Source: Dendrophyllia cribrosa
Taxonomy: Eukaryota > Cnidaria > Anthozoa > Scleractinia > Dendrophylliidae
Assembly: GCA_024195265.1 (NCBI GenBank)
Contig: JAJLRJ010000006.1
Coordinates: 248,001 to 312,000 of the forward strand
Direction of reading: 5' to 3'
Length of the DNA: 64,000 nt
In this document: piece after piece, positions 49,812-59,511 of the stretch
How the letters are laid out: each line of letters starts with the position of its first letter
Numbering within the stretch: the stretch's first letter is position 1
Translations under genes and position numbers: made by a program
The notes under the pieces: model-generated
The model's database searches: none
Seen by the model: the letters and a program-made list of their open reading frames with translations, nothing else
What the model was told of the DNA's origin: nothing

Positions 49812-50736
49812 TTAAAGGAACACTGTCACGAGGGCGCATGCGCCAGTTTCTCGAATCGAAACTTGAAAAGTTTAGCCTAAATTTTTCAACTTTATAAGCG
49901 TCAATTTCAAAATGGCGTCGACTAGCGGCGGCGGTCACGGTGGAAAACTAAGAAACTCGGGACGGAAAAGGATATTTGGTACGCCGAAAAGAGAGATGAG
50001 AGAGTGGTTGAAATCCAATAAACGTGTTTATTTCGAAGATACAATTTAAGTCATGGCATGAAGCGAAATTCATCGCAGGCTACGAAAGTTGCTCCGATTC
50101 TGTCTTCGGGGCGCACTTGTTGTCGCTGGAATATTGCTCACGTCACGAGAAAGCAAAGGATTTTATATTATTAGCGGCGTGTGAGTCGGGACGTGACCCT
50201 TCAATGAAAGGGGTATTGAAAGGACTGAAAGCGGTATTACACGGCGGCCGTTGAAAATTTGAGTGCTTTTTAATAGAAGACGTTGTACGAGGAAAAAATA
50301 ACGTAGATTTCGAACACTAAATAATATAAAGCGAATGATTTAGACATTAATTCGATAAGGCGACACTATTAAACTCACCTCTGACGTATTATTTTGTCCT
50401 TTGGGGTTTTTCTAGCCGTTTCCGGTTTCTTTGTCGCCACTGTTTTCCCTTCATAAGACGGAGTCAAGGCAAAACACTGGGTTTGAGACTGACTTTCACT
50501 CGGAGGTGATTTGCGTACCAAAAATCCATCCGATCGGCGATTTTTCCGCCACAGTTAAAGAAATATTTCCCTTCCACCATATAACATGTCTGTTTTTTTG
50601 AAAATTATCGCATATGACGCTGAAAATGAGCATTTTTTGCCACCGATTCCAAGATCATAATGGCGTCCAAATGTTTTCAAGTAGACCGGAAGTGAGCCTG
50701 ATCCGCGCATGCGAATGCGTGACAGTGTCCCTTTAA
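49812..50736 (+). mobile_element. TTAA-flanked DNA element with a broken small ORF
   Basis: The ends TTAAAGGAACACTGTCACG and CGTGACAGTGTCCCTTTAA are inverted with one mismatch, and a GCGCATGCG sequence follows inside each. A frame starts at 49911 with MASTSGGGHGGK, continues through GRKRIFGTPKREMREWLK and stops after VYFEDTI. The adjacent frame 50024-50254 carries on with SWHEAKFIAGYES, so one frameshift breaks the protein. I do not recognise the protein; it is basic and may be a transposon accessory or DNA-binding product. Confidence 0.7.
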
Positions 50737-52378
50737 TTTGGAAAACACTTGTTTCCATATCTCAGACTGCCCTTTTGAGCCACGGTGCGCCCCCAACCCA
50801 AAACATGTTTTCACTGCCAGCGACTGCTGACCGGAAGAAGGTCCTTTCACAGTATGGAAACAAGACACTACCTTTAATTTTGCAACTGCTTACGAGAGAA
50901 TGGCGGGGAGAATGGTAACCGGTCACGTGTTGTGCAGATAACGAAGCTGAAATAAAACATATTCCGTTTTAGGTCGAGAACATCTAAAAATCTCTGGCAT
51001 CAGCCTAAATAATTATCATTTCATAAATGGAACTGTTTGCGGAAGTTTAATTTTACCCGGCAATTTATTCTATTTGCAGGATCTGCCGAAACTGAATTAT
51101 CCTGAAAATAATTTATTTTTACGATTCGCGGCAGGTTAACGTTGAGTGCCACTTTGTAAACCACAAACACCTGCATCATTAGTATTTTCATCGTTATGAG
51201 CAGGAAATTGCTTTAAGCTGCTTTATTTCTTGAAACATAAATAAAAAATCGCCAAAAGTGAAAAAAAGCAAAGAAATAAGAACTAAAAAGACAAAATAAC
51301 GACTAAAAAAGTCAAAATTCAACAAGAAAAACAATTTTTATTTGTTGACAACCTGTCACGAAATCAAACTTCCACTTCCATCCTCTTTTATCCAATTACG
51401 TTGTATATTTGGAGATATAACATGCAAATAAGCTAAGCAAAATTTTGTCATTTCGGCAGGACAGCCCTTTAAATGTGAATTTTTATTCCATTTTCAACAT
51501 GTTCACCGCTCATTGACACTCGAAACTCAATAACAGTAACTGATAACATTCGGAGCAGCTATACAATCTCGAGGCTAAATTTGTTTTGATATGTTCTAAT
51601 TTAAGGAGGAACAAACTAAGCACCTGCATTTCCACTTTTAAACTCGGGATTTTCCGTCCCTCCTTAAAGATTGTTTAAAACAAAGGCTTCCACTTCATTT
51701 AAAATTTAAATCAACTAATCAAAGGTTTTTTCATAACCATGGATTAACATTTAATGCCGTCTCAATTAAGAATAACATCTGAAAAATAATTCACACAAAC
51801 GAAAGACGTTCAGCACGGTCAGACTCTGCCAAACGTCCACCAACTCAGCACGGTCACTGCCAAACTGTCAAACGTCAACCGGTATCTTTTATAGCGCAGA
51901 AAGTTTTGCTGCAACACTCGCCGCGGTGCAATTTCTTTATTTTTTGGCAGAAGTATATACTAGGTAAGTTGCCAATTTTTCCAAATTAATTAAGTTGAAA
52001 GAAAAAAAATCCTATCATTTATTTAATCAGTGTCGTTTTCGATAAACATTCTTATTTTTAAAATAATAAAAATTAGCGAAATGGCACATTTTAATATCAT
52101 TTAGATATTATTCTCAAGGGAAGAAATAAAAATATGACACGTTAATATATACATACCGTATTTCCTCGAATAATAGCCGTCCCTCGATTAATCGCCTCCC
52201 TCGAATAATCGCTCCCCTTCGACGGGAATATTAAAAATAATCGCCTCCCTCGAATAATCCCCCCCCCCCCCCCACCTCTCTCGCCATCTTCTCTTTCTTT
52301 TATCCCCTCCCTGTCAAGTTAAAAATTGACACCTTGGATAACAAACAAGCTTTGATTTAATTGTTTACAACTAAATAG
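50737..52378. other. Intergenic DNA with one repeat fragment
   Basis: No gene is visible. At 52156-52260 a TACCGTATTTCCTCGAATAA end is followed by repeats of CCTCCCTCGAATAATCG and a poly-C run. This is the same family as the fragment near 1987. Its partner end was not found. Confidence 0.45.
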
Positions 52379-52597
52379 TTACAAAAGCACAGGTTTTGTT
52401 ACTGTTTTTTCTATTGTAATGTTCATGTATTTCACTTTTTCCTTTATTCCTTGGAGCTCTTTATTTAGCACATCGGAAACGTTCTTGTTCTTTGTACGCA
52501 AGGAATAAACTGCTGGAACCACAAGTCCATTTTCTAGAGTCCGTTTTCCGATAACCTCGGCATCGCCTTCATCAAAAAAAGCGTCAATTAGTTCCAT
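52379..52597 (-). CDS. Unrecognised 72-residue ORF
   Basis: A complete frame from ATG to stop encodes an acidic start (MELIDAFFDEGDAEVIG) and a Lys-rich remainder. It lies next to the inverted-repeat fragment at 52156-52260 and may be a leftover of that element rather than a host gene. No family is recognised. Confidence 0.2.
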   Translation of the reverse strand: MELIDAFFDEGDAEVIGKRTLENGLVVPAVYSLRTKNKNVSDVLNKELQGIKEKVKYMNITIEKTVTKPVLL

Positions 52598-52689
52598 GTG
52601 AATAAATAAACAATGATAATTAAATGTTCAGGGTTAATTACAAGCGTTGACGCTAAAAAGCAGTTCGTTTCCTGATCTCTTTTTTTCTT

Positions 52690-52776
52690 CTTCAGGTTTT
52701 CGCTTGCTGTGGGTAGTAACTGCCTGGCGATTTAGCGAGTGATTTTGGCAAAACCTTATACTCATTTATCATCAGG
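52690..52776 (+). other. Possible 5' untranslated exon of the GPCR gene
   Basis: A GTAAGTG donor at 52777 follows ATCAGG. The next good acceptor on this strand is the TTTTTTCAG at 53190, ten bases before the GPCR start codon. The upstream limit of the exon is not visible. Confidence 0.35.
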
Positions 52777-53199
52777 GTAAGTGTTTGAATTGCCACTTGC
52801 TTGTGTTTCACTCGCTTCGACTTAACGTTTAGCGCACTAATCAACATGACTTTGTTCAAGTGTCGAAACATATTGGTGAGTGAACGGGTGAAATTTGAAA
52901 TTGGAGAAATTTAATGTTCAAGTTTGATAGACTGTAGCTGAGCTGACAAATTAGTATCATTGGGTAATACAATGTTTATAGGAGTATTCACTTACCATAA
53001 ATACCTCGAGTGAAACTAAAAGTTGTCCAGATGGTTTTCCAAATACACACGCACTTTCGTATATTCATTATTAAACTAAATTGTTCCGTTAGATTTTTTT
53101 TCTGAAATTAATATGTGAAAATTAACGTTAGTATGTACGATAATTTTCGTCTGTTTTGGTTTGCTAAATATACTATCGTTATTTTTTCAGGTGGCGAAC

Positions 53200-53687
53200 A
53201 TGAAAGAGTCAAAGCTGTTGTCCAATCTTTCTAATGACAACAATCACTCCGCTACTCTTCTAAACAACCCAGAGTCGAGGATCAATGGAATTTACGTCTT
53301 CACACCAGCAGGCTTCAAAGCTAAACATGTCCTAGTTTTGCTATTTTTAAACGTTGGAATCGCAGGATTTGTAGGCAATCTTCTCATTTGTTACTTTATT
53401 TCCCCAAAGAAACAAACGGTTTCTTTCTTGAAGAAAAATCCTTTCCTAAGGAATTTAAATCTCTTCGTGAACAGTTTAGCTCTTTCAGATTTGCTCTCTA
53501 ATTTAATTTCGCTTCCTATAATTTGCGCTCAAATTTTGTTTGATATATTCCAACAAGGGTGGGGCTGTAAGTTTGCTCGATATGTTGGCCTCTTGTTTCC
53601 TTCCATTACCATGAATAATTTAATGGTTATAAGTACTGAAACGTTTTTCTCAACTCGGAAGGTTCCCCGGACGTTAAACGTTTATAG
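53200..53687 (+). pseudogene. Rhodopsin-type GPCR fragment, TM1-TM3 only
   Basis: The frame starts ten bases after acceptor TTTTTTCAG. It has a short N-terminus with possible N-glycosylation sites, TM1 at about residues 43-67 with the conserved GN at 59-60, TM2 at about 86-110 with LALSD (Asp97), Cys123 before TM3, and TM3 to about 147. The E/DRY box at the end of TM3 reads E-T-F, so the conserved Arg is missing. After residue about 160 the sequence runs into a GC-rich insertion and no TM4-TM7 is found in the window. It belongs to class A receptors by layout; the ligand is unknown. Either the gene is dead, or the rest lies beyond the viral element. Confidence 0.75.
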
Positions 53688-53990
53688 CGGAGCACTAGCC
53701 GGGCCGAAGGCCCGGCTGCGGAGCCCCATACTCATAGAACCTATGCCCTCATTTTTCATGGTCATGGCTAGCGGAATGTTTCGCGGGCGCTGTCTGCAAC
53801 AAAAACATGTGTGTCGGAGATGTGTGTCGCGCAGGGCTAGCGCGCATGCGCGTATGACGCCACACAACATCCGGGATCTTAGCGGAGGACTAGCTCGCGG
53901 GCGCGTATGACGTCGCAAAATATGCGCGTACGACGTCATGTTGAAACCAAAGTGAGGCTTTTTTTTCGCGCGGCTACACGGCCGAATGTC
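53688..53990. mobile_element. GC-rich insertion ending the GPCR frame
   Basis: Base composition jumps sharply. The start has the hairpin GCCGGGCCGAAGGCCCGGC, and the start of the insertion (TAGCGGAGCACTAGC) recurs near 53880 as TAGCGGAGGACTAGC. CGTATGACG/CGTACGACG also repeat. No terminal repeat pair or coding domain was recognised. Confidence 0.5.
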
Positions 53991-54076
53991 ACGTCAGCTG
54001 GGAAAACACTTTGATGTTTTGCTGTGTTTACTGAGCGGAGAAAACGGTTTAACTTAAGGTCGTTATTTTCCTGCAA

Positions 54077-54425
54077 GTAGTTAGTCATTGAGAAAGCTGG
54101 CTCACTTCTATTTCACGCTAATTTCGAACGTATTTCATTGTATAGTTTATTGTTAAAACTGGCTCAAATCTATCTCAAGTTATCAATTAAGAAAGCTGGC
54201 TCACTTCTATTTCACGCTAATTTCGAACGTATTTCATTGTATAGCTTATTGTTAAAACTGGCTCAAATCTATCTCACACTAATCTGACACGTTCGTCATT
54301 GACTTGAATAGGTAGTGTTTGACGAACGGGTTGCTATTGCGTAACTTAGGGAATGACAATGCAATGAAATACGTTCGAAATTAGCGTGAAATAGAAGTGA
54401 GCCAGCTTTCTCAATGACTAACTAC
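54077..54425. mobile_element. Foldback element with internal 99-bp duplication
   Basis: The ends GTAGTTAGTCATTGAG and CTCAATGACTAACTAC are inverted, as is the following 60 bp (AAAGCTGGCTCACTTC and its complement). The left arm is present twice in tandem, at 54092 and 54191. It stops 24 bp before the end of the viral polymerase frame, so it may be a terminal-repeat relic of the viral element or a separate insertion. Confidence 0.7.
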
Positions 54426-54448
54426 GAAACTAGAATTCAGCATAAAAT

Positions 54449-55855
54449 TTAACCAATCCCAACCATTCCCAATAACTTCTCAATCTGTTGTTTTCCATCA
54501 AATTTCACTTGTGGTGGATCTTTTCGAACTTTTTCCCAACCCGCCTCAACTATCCGTTGTTTTTCATCAGATTTCACTCGTGGCGGCTCTTCCTCCCCCA
54601 TTCCCTCAAGTCGCCAATGCCCCCAAGCGAGAGTGGCAATCCCATCTTCACACACAAATCGTTTGTCATCATTTGCACTCAATGCAGTCTTGTTCACAGT
54701 TTGGGAAAAGAGTTCATGCTTCCAACTTCTGATGCAATTCATCTGTCTCATTGCCGGTTTTTGGCTTTCCAAGCAGGCAACAAAGTCTTCATGCGAGAGT
54801 CGCTTTTTCACAACTTTCTTTTTTACACCTTTGCATTTCTTTGTTCCCCCGCCTCCATGCAACTTGAAGGAATATAGTTTTGGTTTCAATCCCACAAATT
54901 CTTCAATGATTTCTCCACCAGCTTCATCTTTCATCAGTCCCAAAACTTTCTTGTTTTTCCTCTCCAGAGTACCATCCACAACGCAAGGATGCTTTTCAGA
55001 AAATTCAGAAGTATCAAATTTCGCATCAACATCTCCTGCGATGTCCGCAAACAAATTTTCTGTTTCAATTTCATAGAGCAGGGAGTCAGTGTCAGTGAAA
55101 CACAACTGAGCGTTTTCCCATTTCTTTTTGACATATCCATAGTGGAAGTCATAGATCAAAGTCTTTGAAATGTCCAAAATTGCTTGCCCCACAAAAACAG
55201 GTTTGTTGAAAATCATTTTGATTCGCTTCATATGAACTCCAATTAAATTTTCATCAAACACTGTCCAATGCTCAAAGTTGCATTTGGAAGAGAATTTCAA
55301 CATTTGTTCTTGCGACGTCGCCAAATGGAAGTCAATTCTCTTTCTGATGTTTTCCATTGTTTTTCCGAAGACAGCGTTGTTCATCAACTTGAAGAAATCT
55401 TTTTCAAAGGCATTCTTGGATTTTTGCCTCAACACAATGTTTTTTCGAATGAAGGAGTCCAACCACTTTTCTTCTTTGAATGAGACTCCCCTCCAAATCT
55501 TCTTCAAGCGGCAGCCCAGATCCAGAGCTTGTTTCAAGATTTTCCGGTGCACAATTAACTTTTCTTTGTCATTCAAGTTGGGAATCAACTTTTCCACTCC
55601 TCCCATCACAACTCTCTCTGGAAGAGGTGGTAGGTCATTGAAGAAATCATGTAATTCATCTGGGATTTCCACGTCCACTTCCAAGACACAACTTTCATGT
55701 TCCCAGTTTTTCAATTCTTCTTCGTTCATCCACTCAAACCCACCCACAGGAAGTGGATTTGTCATTGCCCAAGCATAGAGGCTATTTGCATCCCAATAGG
55801 GAACGAATGTGCTAGGTTGTTTCGGATCGAAATCATCTCCCATGAATTTGGCCAC
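54449..55855 (-). pseudogene. Protein-primed DNA polymerase B, C-terminal two thirds
   Basis: The 468-codon frame carries family B polymerase motifs: motif A YWDANSLYAWAM near residue 20, motif B FFKLMNNAVFGKTMEN near 155-170 and motif C FTDTDS near 250. Then come KVLGLMKDEAGG, VGLKPKLYSF and DDKRFV blocks typical of Polinton-type polymerases. The exonuclease domain and N-terminus are absent: the frame opens with no ATG just after a stop, and a similar-looking stretch (SAEKMFDGEDNLPKK) continues in another frame at 55956-55870. Only the polymerase part remains, so the enzyme as encoded is probably not functional. Confidence 0.88.
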
Positions 55856-56061
55856 TTTTTGGGCAAGTTGTCTTCTCCGTCAAACATCTTTTCTGCGGAA
55901 ATGTAAAATCTATCACAGCGATTGTGGATGAAGTTCTTGTGGAGGAGATGGTTCAAACAGCCTCAGCGTTTGATGAATATGAAGATAAAAATGAGGACGA
56001 TGAGGATGAAAAATGAAAATCAAGTTTTTCTGCTGAAAATCTGGAGAGAAAAATCAAGTTG

Positions 56062-56262
56062 TTCTGTTAATTTTTTTAACAGAACATCAAAAATGTTTCT
56101 GCTAAAATTTTAGCAGAATGCTCATTTATTTCATGAAGAAGTTCCTTTAGGGTAAAGAAATAAAAATAAAAAAAGTTTTTCAAAAAAAAATAAAATATAT
56201 ATCTCCAGAGAAAAAAAAAATAAAATAAAAATCAAGATATTCTGCTAAATTTTCAGCAGAAA
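56062..56262. repeat. Three short perfect hairpins upstream of polymerase
   Basis: TTCTGTTAA/TTAACAGAA (56062-56084), TTCTGCTAAAA/TTTTAGCAGAA (56097-56118) and TTCTGCTAAA/TTCAGCAGAA (56240-56262) are inverted repeats with little or no loop. All share TTCTGYTAA. They precede the larger hairpin array and may be signals of transcription or replication. Confidence 0.7.
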
Positions 56263-56279
56263 GAGTTGTTTCTGTTAAA

Positions 56280-57300
56280 ATCTGGAGAAAAATCTCCCAG
56301 ATTCAGTTGACAATTCAGTTGACATTCCAGATTTCTGGAAACAAAATCGTTTCCAGAAAAAAACTTTCTCCAGGAAAATAATTTGGTTGACAAATAATTT
56401 GGTTGACAAAAACTTTCTCCAGGAAAATAATCTGGAGAGAAATAATTTCTCCAGGAAAATAATCTGGTAACAAAAACTTTCTCCAGGAAAATAATCTGGA
56501 GAGAAATAATTTCTCCAGGAAAATAATTTGGTTGACAAAAACTTTCTCCAGGAAAATAATCTGGAGAGAAATAATTTCTCCAGGAAAATAATCTGGAGAG
56601 AAATTATTTCTCCAGGAAAAATAATCTGGAGAGAAATAATTTCTCCAGGAAAATAATTTGGTTGACAAAAACTTTCTCCAGGAAAATAAATTTGGTTGAC
56701 AAATAATTTGGTTGACAAAAACTTTCTCCAGGAAAATAATCTGGAGAGAAATAATTTCTCCAGGAAAATAATCTGGAGAGAAATTATTTCTCCAGGAAAA
56801 ATAATCTGGAGAGAAATAATTTGGTTGACAAAAACTTTCTCCAGGAAATAATTTGGTTGACAAAAACTTTCTCCAGGAAAATAATCCGGAGAGAAATTAT
56901 TTCTCCAGGAAAATAATCTGGAGAGAAAAACTTTTCCAGAAGAAAAAAAATCTGGAGAGAAAAACTTTCTCCAGGAAAATAATCTGGAGAGAAAAAAGTT
57001 TTTTGTCAACTTTCTCCAGGAAAACTTTTCCAGAAGAAAAAAATCTGGAGAGAAAAACTTTTTTCAGATTTCAGATTTCTAGTTGACAAAAAGTTTTCCA
57101 GAAATTCAGTTGACAAAAACGTTTCCAGAAGAAAAACTTTTCCAGAAGAAAAAAAAATCTGGAGAGAAAAACTTTCTCCAGGAAAACTTTTCCAGAAGAA
57201 AAAAATTCAGTTGACAAAAAAGTTTTCCAGAAGAAAAACTTTCTCCAGGAAAACTTTTCCAGAAGAAAAAAATTCAGTTGACAAAAAAAACTTTTTTGTC
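56280..57300. repeat. Left hairpin-repeat array of the viral element
   Basis: A mosaic of two half-palindromes, TTTCTCCAGGAAAATAAT and ATCTGGAGAGAAAT, that pair with each other, mixed with TTGGTTGACAAAAAC spacers. A block of about 180 bp is duplicated (starting near 56530 and 56713). Frames of 150-250 codons cross it on either strand, but they consist only of the repeat and are not treated as genes. It lies between the polymerase (minus) and the 323-residue gene (plus). Confidence 0.85.
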
Positions 57301-57321
57301 AACTTTTTTCCCCCTATTAAA

Positions 57322-58293
57322 ATGTGGAATCTGATTGACATGACAACTGGACAAACAGTGGCATCAGAGAAATCGATTTCTGCTCTCTCTCCTCATATGG
57401 AATTAACCAGGCAATATTTAAGCCGAGTTTTGAAAGAAGGAAAGACACAATTTAACTTGAAAGATGGACGACAACTGGAAATAGTGAAAAATGATGTTTC
57501 TCCTGAATCAAAATCCAAGCCAAAGCCAGAGCTAAAATCCAAGCCAAAGCCAGAGCTAAAATCCAAGCCAAAACCAAAGCCAGAGTTAAAAACTGGGATG
57601 AGTATTATGACTTTTACATATTCTCCAGGGGAGTTAACGAATATACAGTATTTTCCAGGAAAGATGGATCCTTGGTCTCAAGAAAAATGGGATGTTGTTA
57701 TTGAGAAGCTAAAAGAGTTTCTGAAAAGATCAGGATCTCCATTTCTTTTCACAGAAACAGAAGAAAAAACTGAATCTGTTGATATTCAGGAGGAGATAGA
57801 AATTGAATCTATTCCAGAGATAGAAATTAAATCTGTTGATATTCAGGAGGAGATAGAAATTAAATCTGTTGATATTCAGGAGATAGAAACTGAATCTGTT
57901 GATATTCAGGAGGAGATAGAAATTGAATCTGTTGACATTCAAGAGGAGATAGAAACTGAATCTGTTGACATTCCAGAAATTAAATCTATTGATATTCAGG
58001 AGATAGAAATTAAATCTGCTGACATTCTGGAGAGAGAAGAAGAAAATACAGAAAGTGGACGAATTATTCAACCAAAAGATGATCGTTCTTCTTTTACAGC
58101 GTATATTAGCAATAAAGTGGATGAAATTTTCAAAGATTTCACTCCAGGATCTCAATGGGAAAATGTACGATTAAGAAAAGGAAATAAGATTGTGTTATGT
58201 AATTTACATACAGGTCATTGGTTTATTATGGAAGATTATTGGACCGTTGAACAAATATTTCAACAGTTTGGTTATGATGTTTATCCTGACTAG
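57322..58293 (+). CDS. Acidic repeat protein of the viral element, with in-frame amber stop
   Basis: The start is placed at the ATG of TTAAAATG (57322), matching the other viral genes. The upstream open frame is array sequence. The 323 residues begin MWNLIDMTTGQ. Near 65-95 there are four Lys-Pro-Lys-Pro type repeats (KSKPKPEL), and from about 150 to 240 about nine copies of an ESVDIQEEIEI-like acidic repeat. The C-terminal domain (about 255 on) has GNKIVLCNLHTGHWFIMEDYW. The TAG at 58291-58293 is followed, in the same frame, by 38 more sense codons to TGA at 58408-58410, rich in aromatic residues. TAG is therefore either a recent nonsense mutation or a readthrough site. No family recognised. 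Confidence 0.7.
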   Translation: MWNLIDMTTGQTVASEKSISALSPHMELTRQYLSRVLKEGKTQFNLKDGRQLEIVKNDVSPESKSKPKPELKSKPKPELKSKPKPKPELKTGMSIMTFTYSPGELTNIQYFPGKMDPWSQEKWDVVIEKLKEFLKRSGSPFLFTETEEKTESVDIQEEIEIESIPEIEIKSVDIQEEIEIKSVDIQEIETESVDIQEEIEIESVDIQEEIETESVDIPEIKSIDIQEIEIKSADILEREEENTESGRIIQPKDDRSSFTAYISNKVDEIFKDFTPGSQWENVRLRKGNKIVLCNLHTGHWFIMEDYWTVEQIFQQFGYDVYPD

Positions 58294-58410
58294 AAAGAAT
58301 TTGAGGAGAATTTAAAACAAGGGCAATGGATTTTTTATCCAGGAATAGCATATTCACTAGATTATGTAAAAACTGACATGTGGACACGAACTATATATCA
58401 GAAAAAATGA

Positions 58411-58950
58411 GTTTTTCCAGAAATTCAGTTGACAAAAAGTTTTCCAGAAATTCAGTTGACAAAAAGTTTTCCAGAAATTCAGTTGACAAAAAGTTTTCCA
58501 GAAAAAAAATCTGGAAAACTTTTTTAGATTTCAGATTTCTAGTTGACAAAAAGTTTTCTCCAGAAAAAAAATCTGGAGAAACTTTCTCCAGAAAAAAAAT
58601 CTGGAGAAAAAAACTTTCTCCAAAAAAAAATCTGGAGAAACTTTTTTTAGATTTCAGATTTCTAGTTGACAAAAAGTTTTCCAGAAATTCAGTTGACAAA
58701 AAGTTTTCCAGAAATTCAGTTGACAAAAAGTTTTCCAGAAATTCAGTTGACAAAAAGTTTTCCAGAAATTCAGTTGACAAAAAGTTTTCCAGAAATTCAG
58801 TTGACAAAAAGTTTTCCAGAAAAAAAATCTGGAAAACTTTTTTAGATTTCAGATTTCTAGTTGACAAAAAGTTTTCTCCAGAAAAAAAATCTGGAGAAAC
58901 TTTTTTTAGATTTCAGATTTCTAGTTGACAAAAAAACTTTTTTTGTCAAC
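58411..58950. repeat. Right hairpin-repeat array, 27-bp unit
   Basis: Tandem copies of a 27-bp unit containing AATTCAGTTGACAAAAAG and TTTTCCAGA alternate with TCCAGA-A(7-8)-TCTGGA palindromes. The array lies between the convergent ends of the acidic repeat gene (plus) and the two-hydrophobic-segment gene (minus). The repeat is in frame with an ORF on each strand, a by-product of the 27-bp period. At its right edge a TTAAAATG (58960) opens a frame of only eight codons. Confidence 0.85.
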
Positions 58951-58990
58951 TTTTTTAAAATGAGTTTTCATTTCCTCCAGAAATGAAAAA

Positions 58991-59497
58991 TCACATAAAT
59001 ATTTTTTCATATTTTCTCTCAAACTTCTCCAAATCTAACCCCAAATCAATCACAATCCCATCAATCGCTTCCATTGCTGGAAGAAATTCATCTCGATCAA
59101 ATATTCCACTCCTCAAGGCAAAACGCAGATCAGTCAATGTTTTCTCGTAAGTTGTGAACGCGAACTTTGTCATTTCAATTTTGTTTCCATATTTCTTCAT
59201 TTCATTCCCTGTTTTAATGATCAGTCCTGCACCTGAAATCACTCCCAAAATCACAGGATTCATTGTCACTCCTCCAGCAATCGCTCCAATCGCAACAAGA
59301 GCGGAAGATGTTAAATTCACAAACAAATTCATCTTTTTGAAATGTTTGTGAGCTCTTTTTAAACACCAAAATCTTTTGTGATAAAATCGATAGAATTGCT
59401 TGATCTCTTCCAGTTTTTCTTCTGTTATGTCAGGGGAGATGTGGTTGAAACTAAAAATGCTTTGTCGCTCATTGCTTCGCTCATTGCTTCGCTTCAT
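58991..59497 (-). CDS. Viral-element protein with two hydrophobic segments
   Basis: The start is placed at the ATG in GAGAAAATG (59497), 14 bases after the fibre gene stop; an earlier ATG at 59515 overlaps that stop. The 168 residues have a helical Lys/Glu-rich start, then two adjacent hydrophobic stretches around LFVNLTSSALVAIGAIAGG and NPVILGVISGAGLII, and a charged C-terminal helix region. This suggests a small membrane protein. The two-segment helical layout resembles SLATT-type membrane proteins only in outline, so no function is claimed. Confidence 0.75.
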   Translation of the reverse strand: MKRSNERSNERQSIFSFNHISPDITEEKLEEIKQFYRFYHKRFWCLKRAHKHFKKMNLFVNLTSSALVAIGAIAGGVTMNPVILGVISGAGLIIKTGNEMKKYGNKIEMTKFAFTTYEKTLTDLRFALRSGIFDRDEFLPAMEAIDGIVIDLGLDLEKFERKYEKIFM

Positions 59498-59511
59498 TTT
59501 CTCTGGAGAAA

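Noticed and set aside
56275..57009. Frames of 182-244 codons across the left hairpin array
   Set aside because: They contain only the repeat, exist on more than one frame and have no unique domain; treated as array by-products.
58380..58928. Frames on both strands across the right array (FSRNSVDKK repeats)
   Set aside because: The 27-bp period keeps both strands open; no independent evidence of coding.
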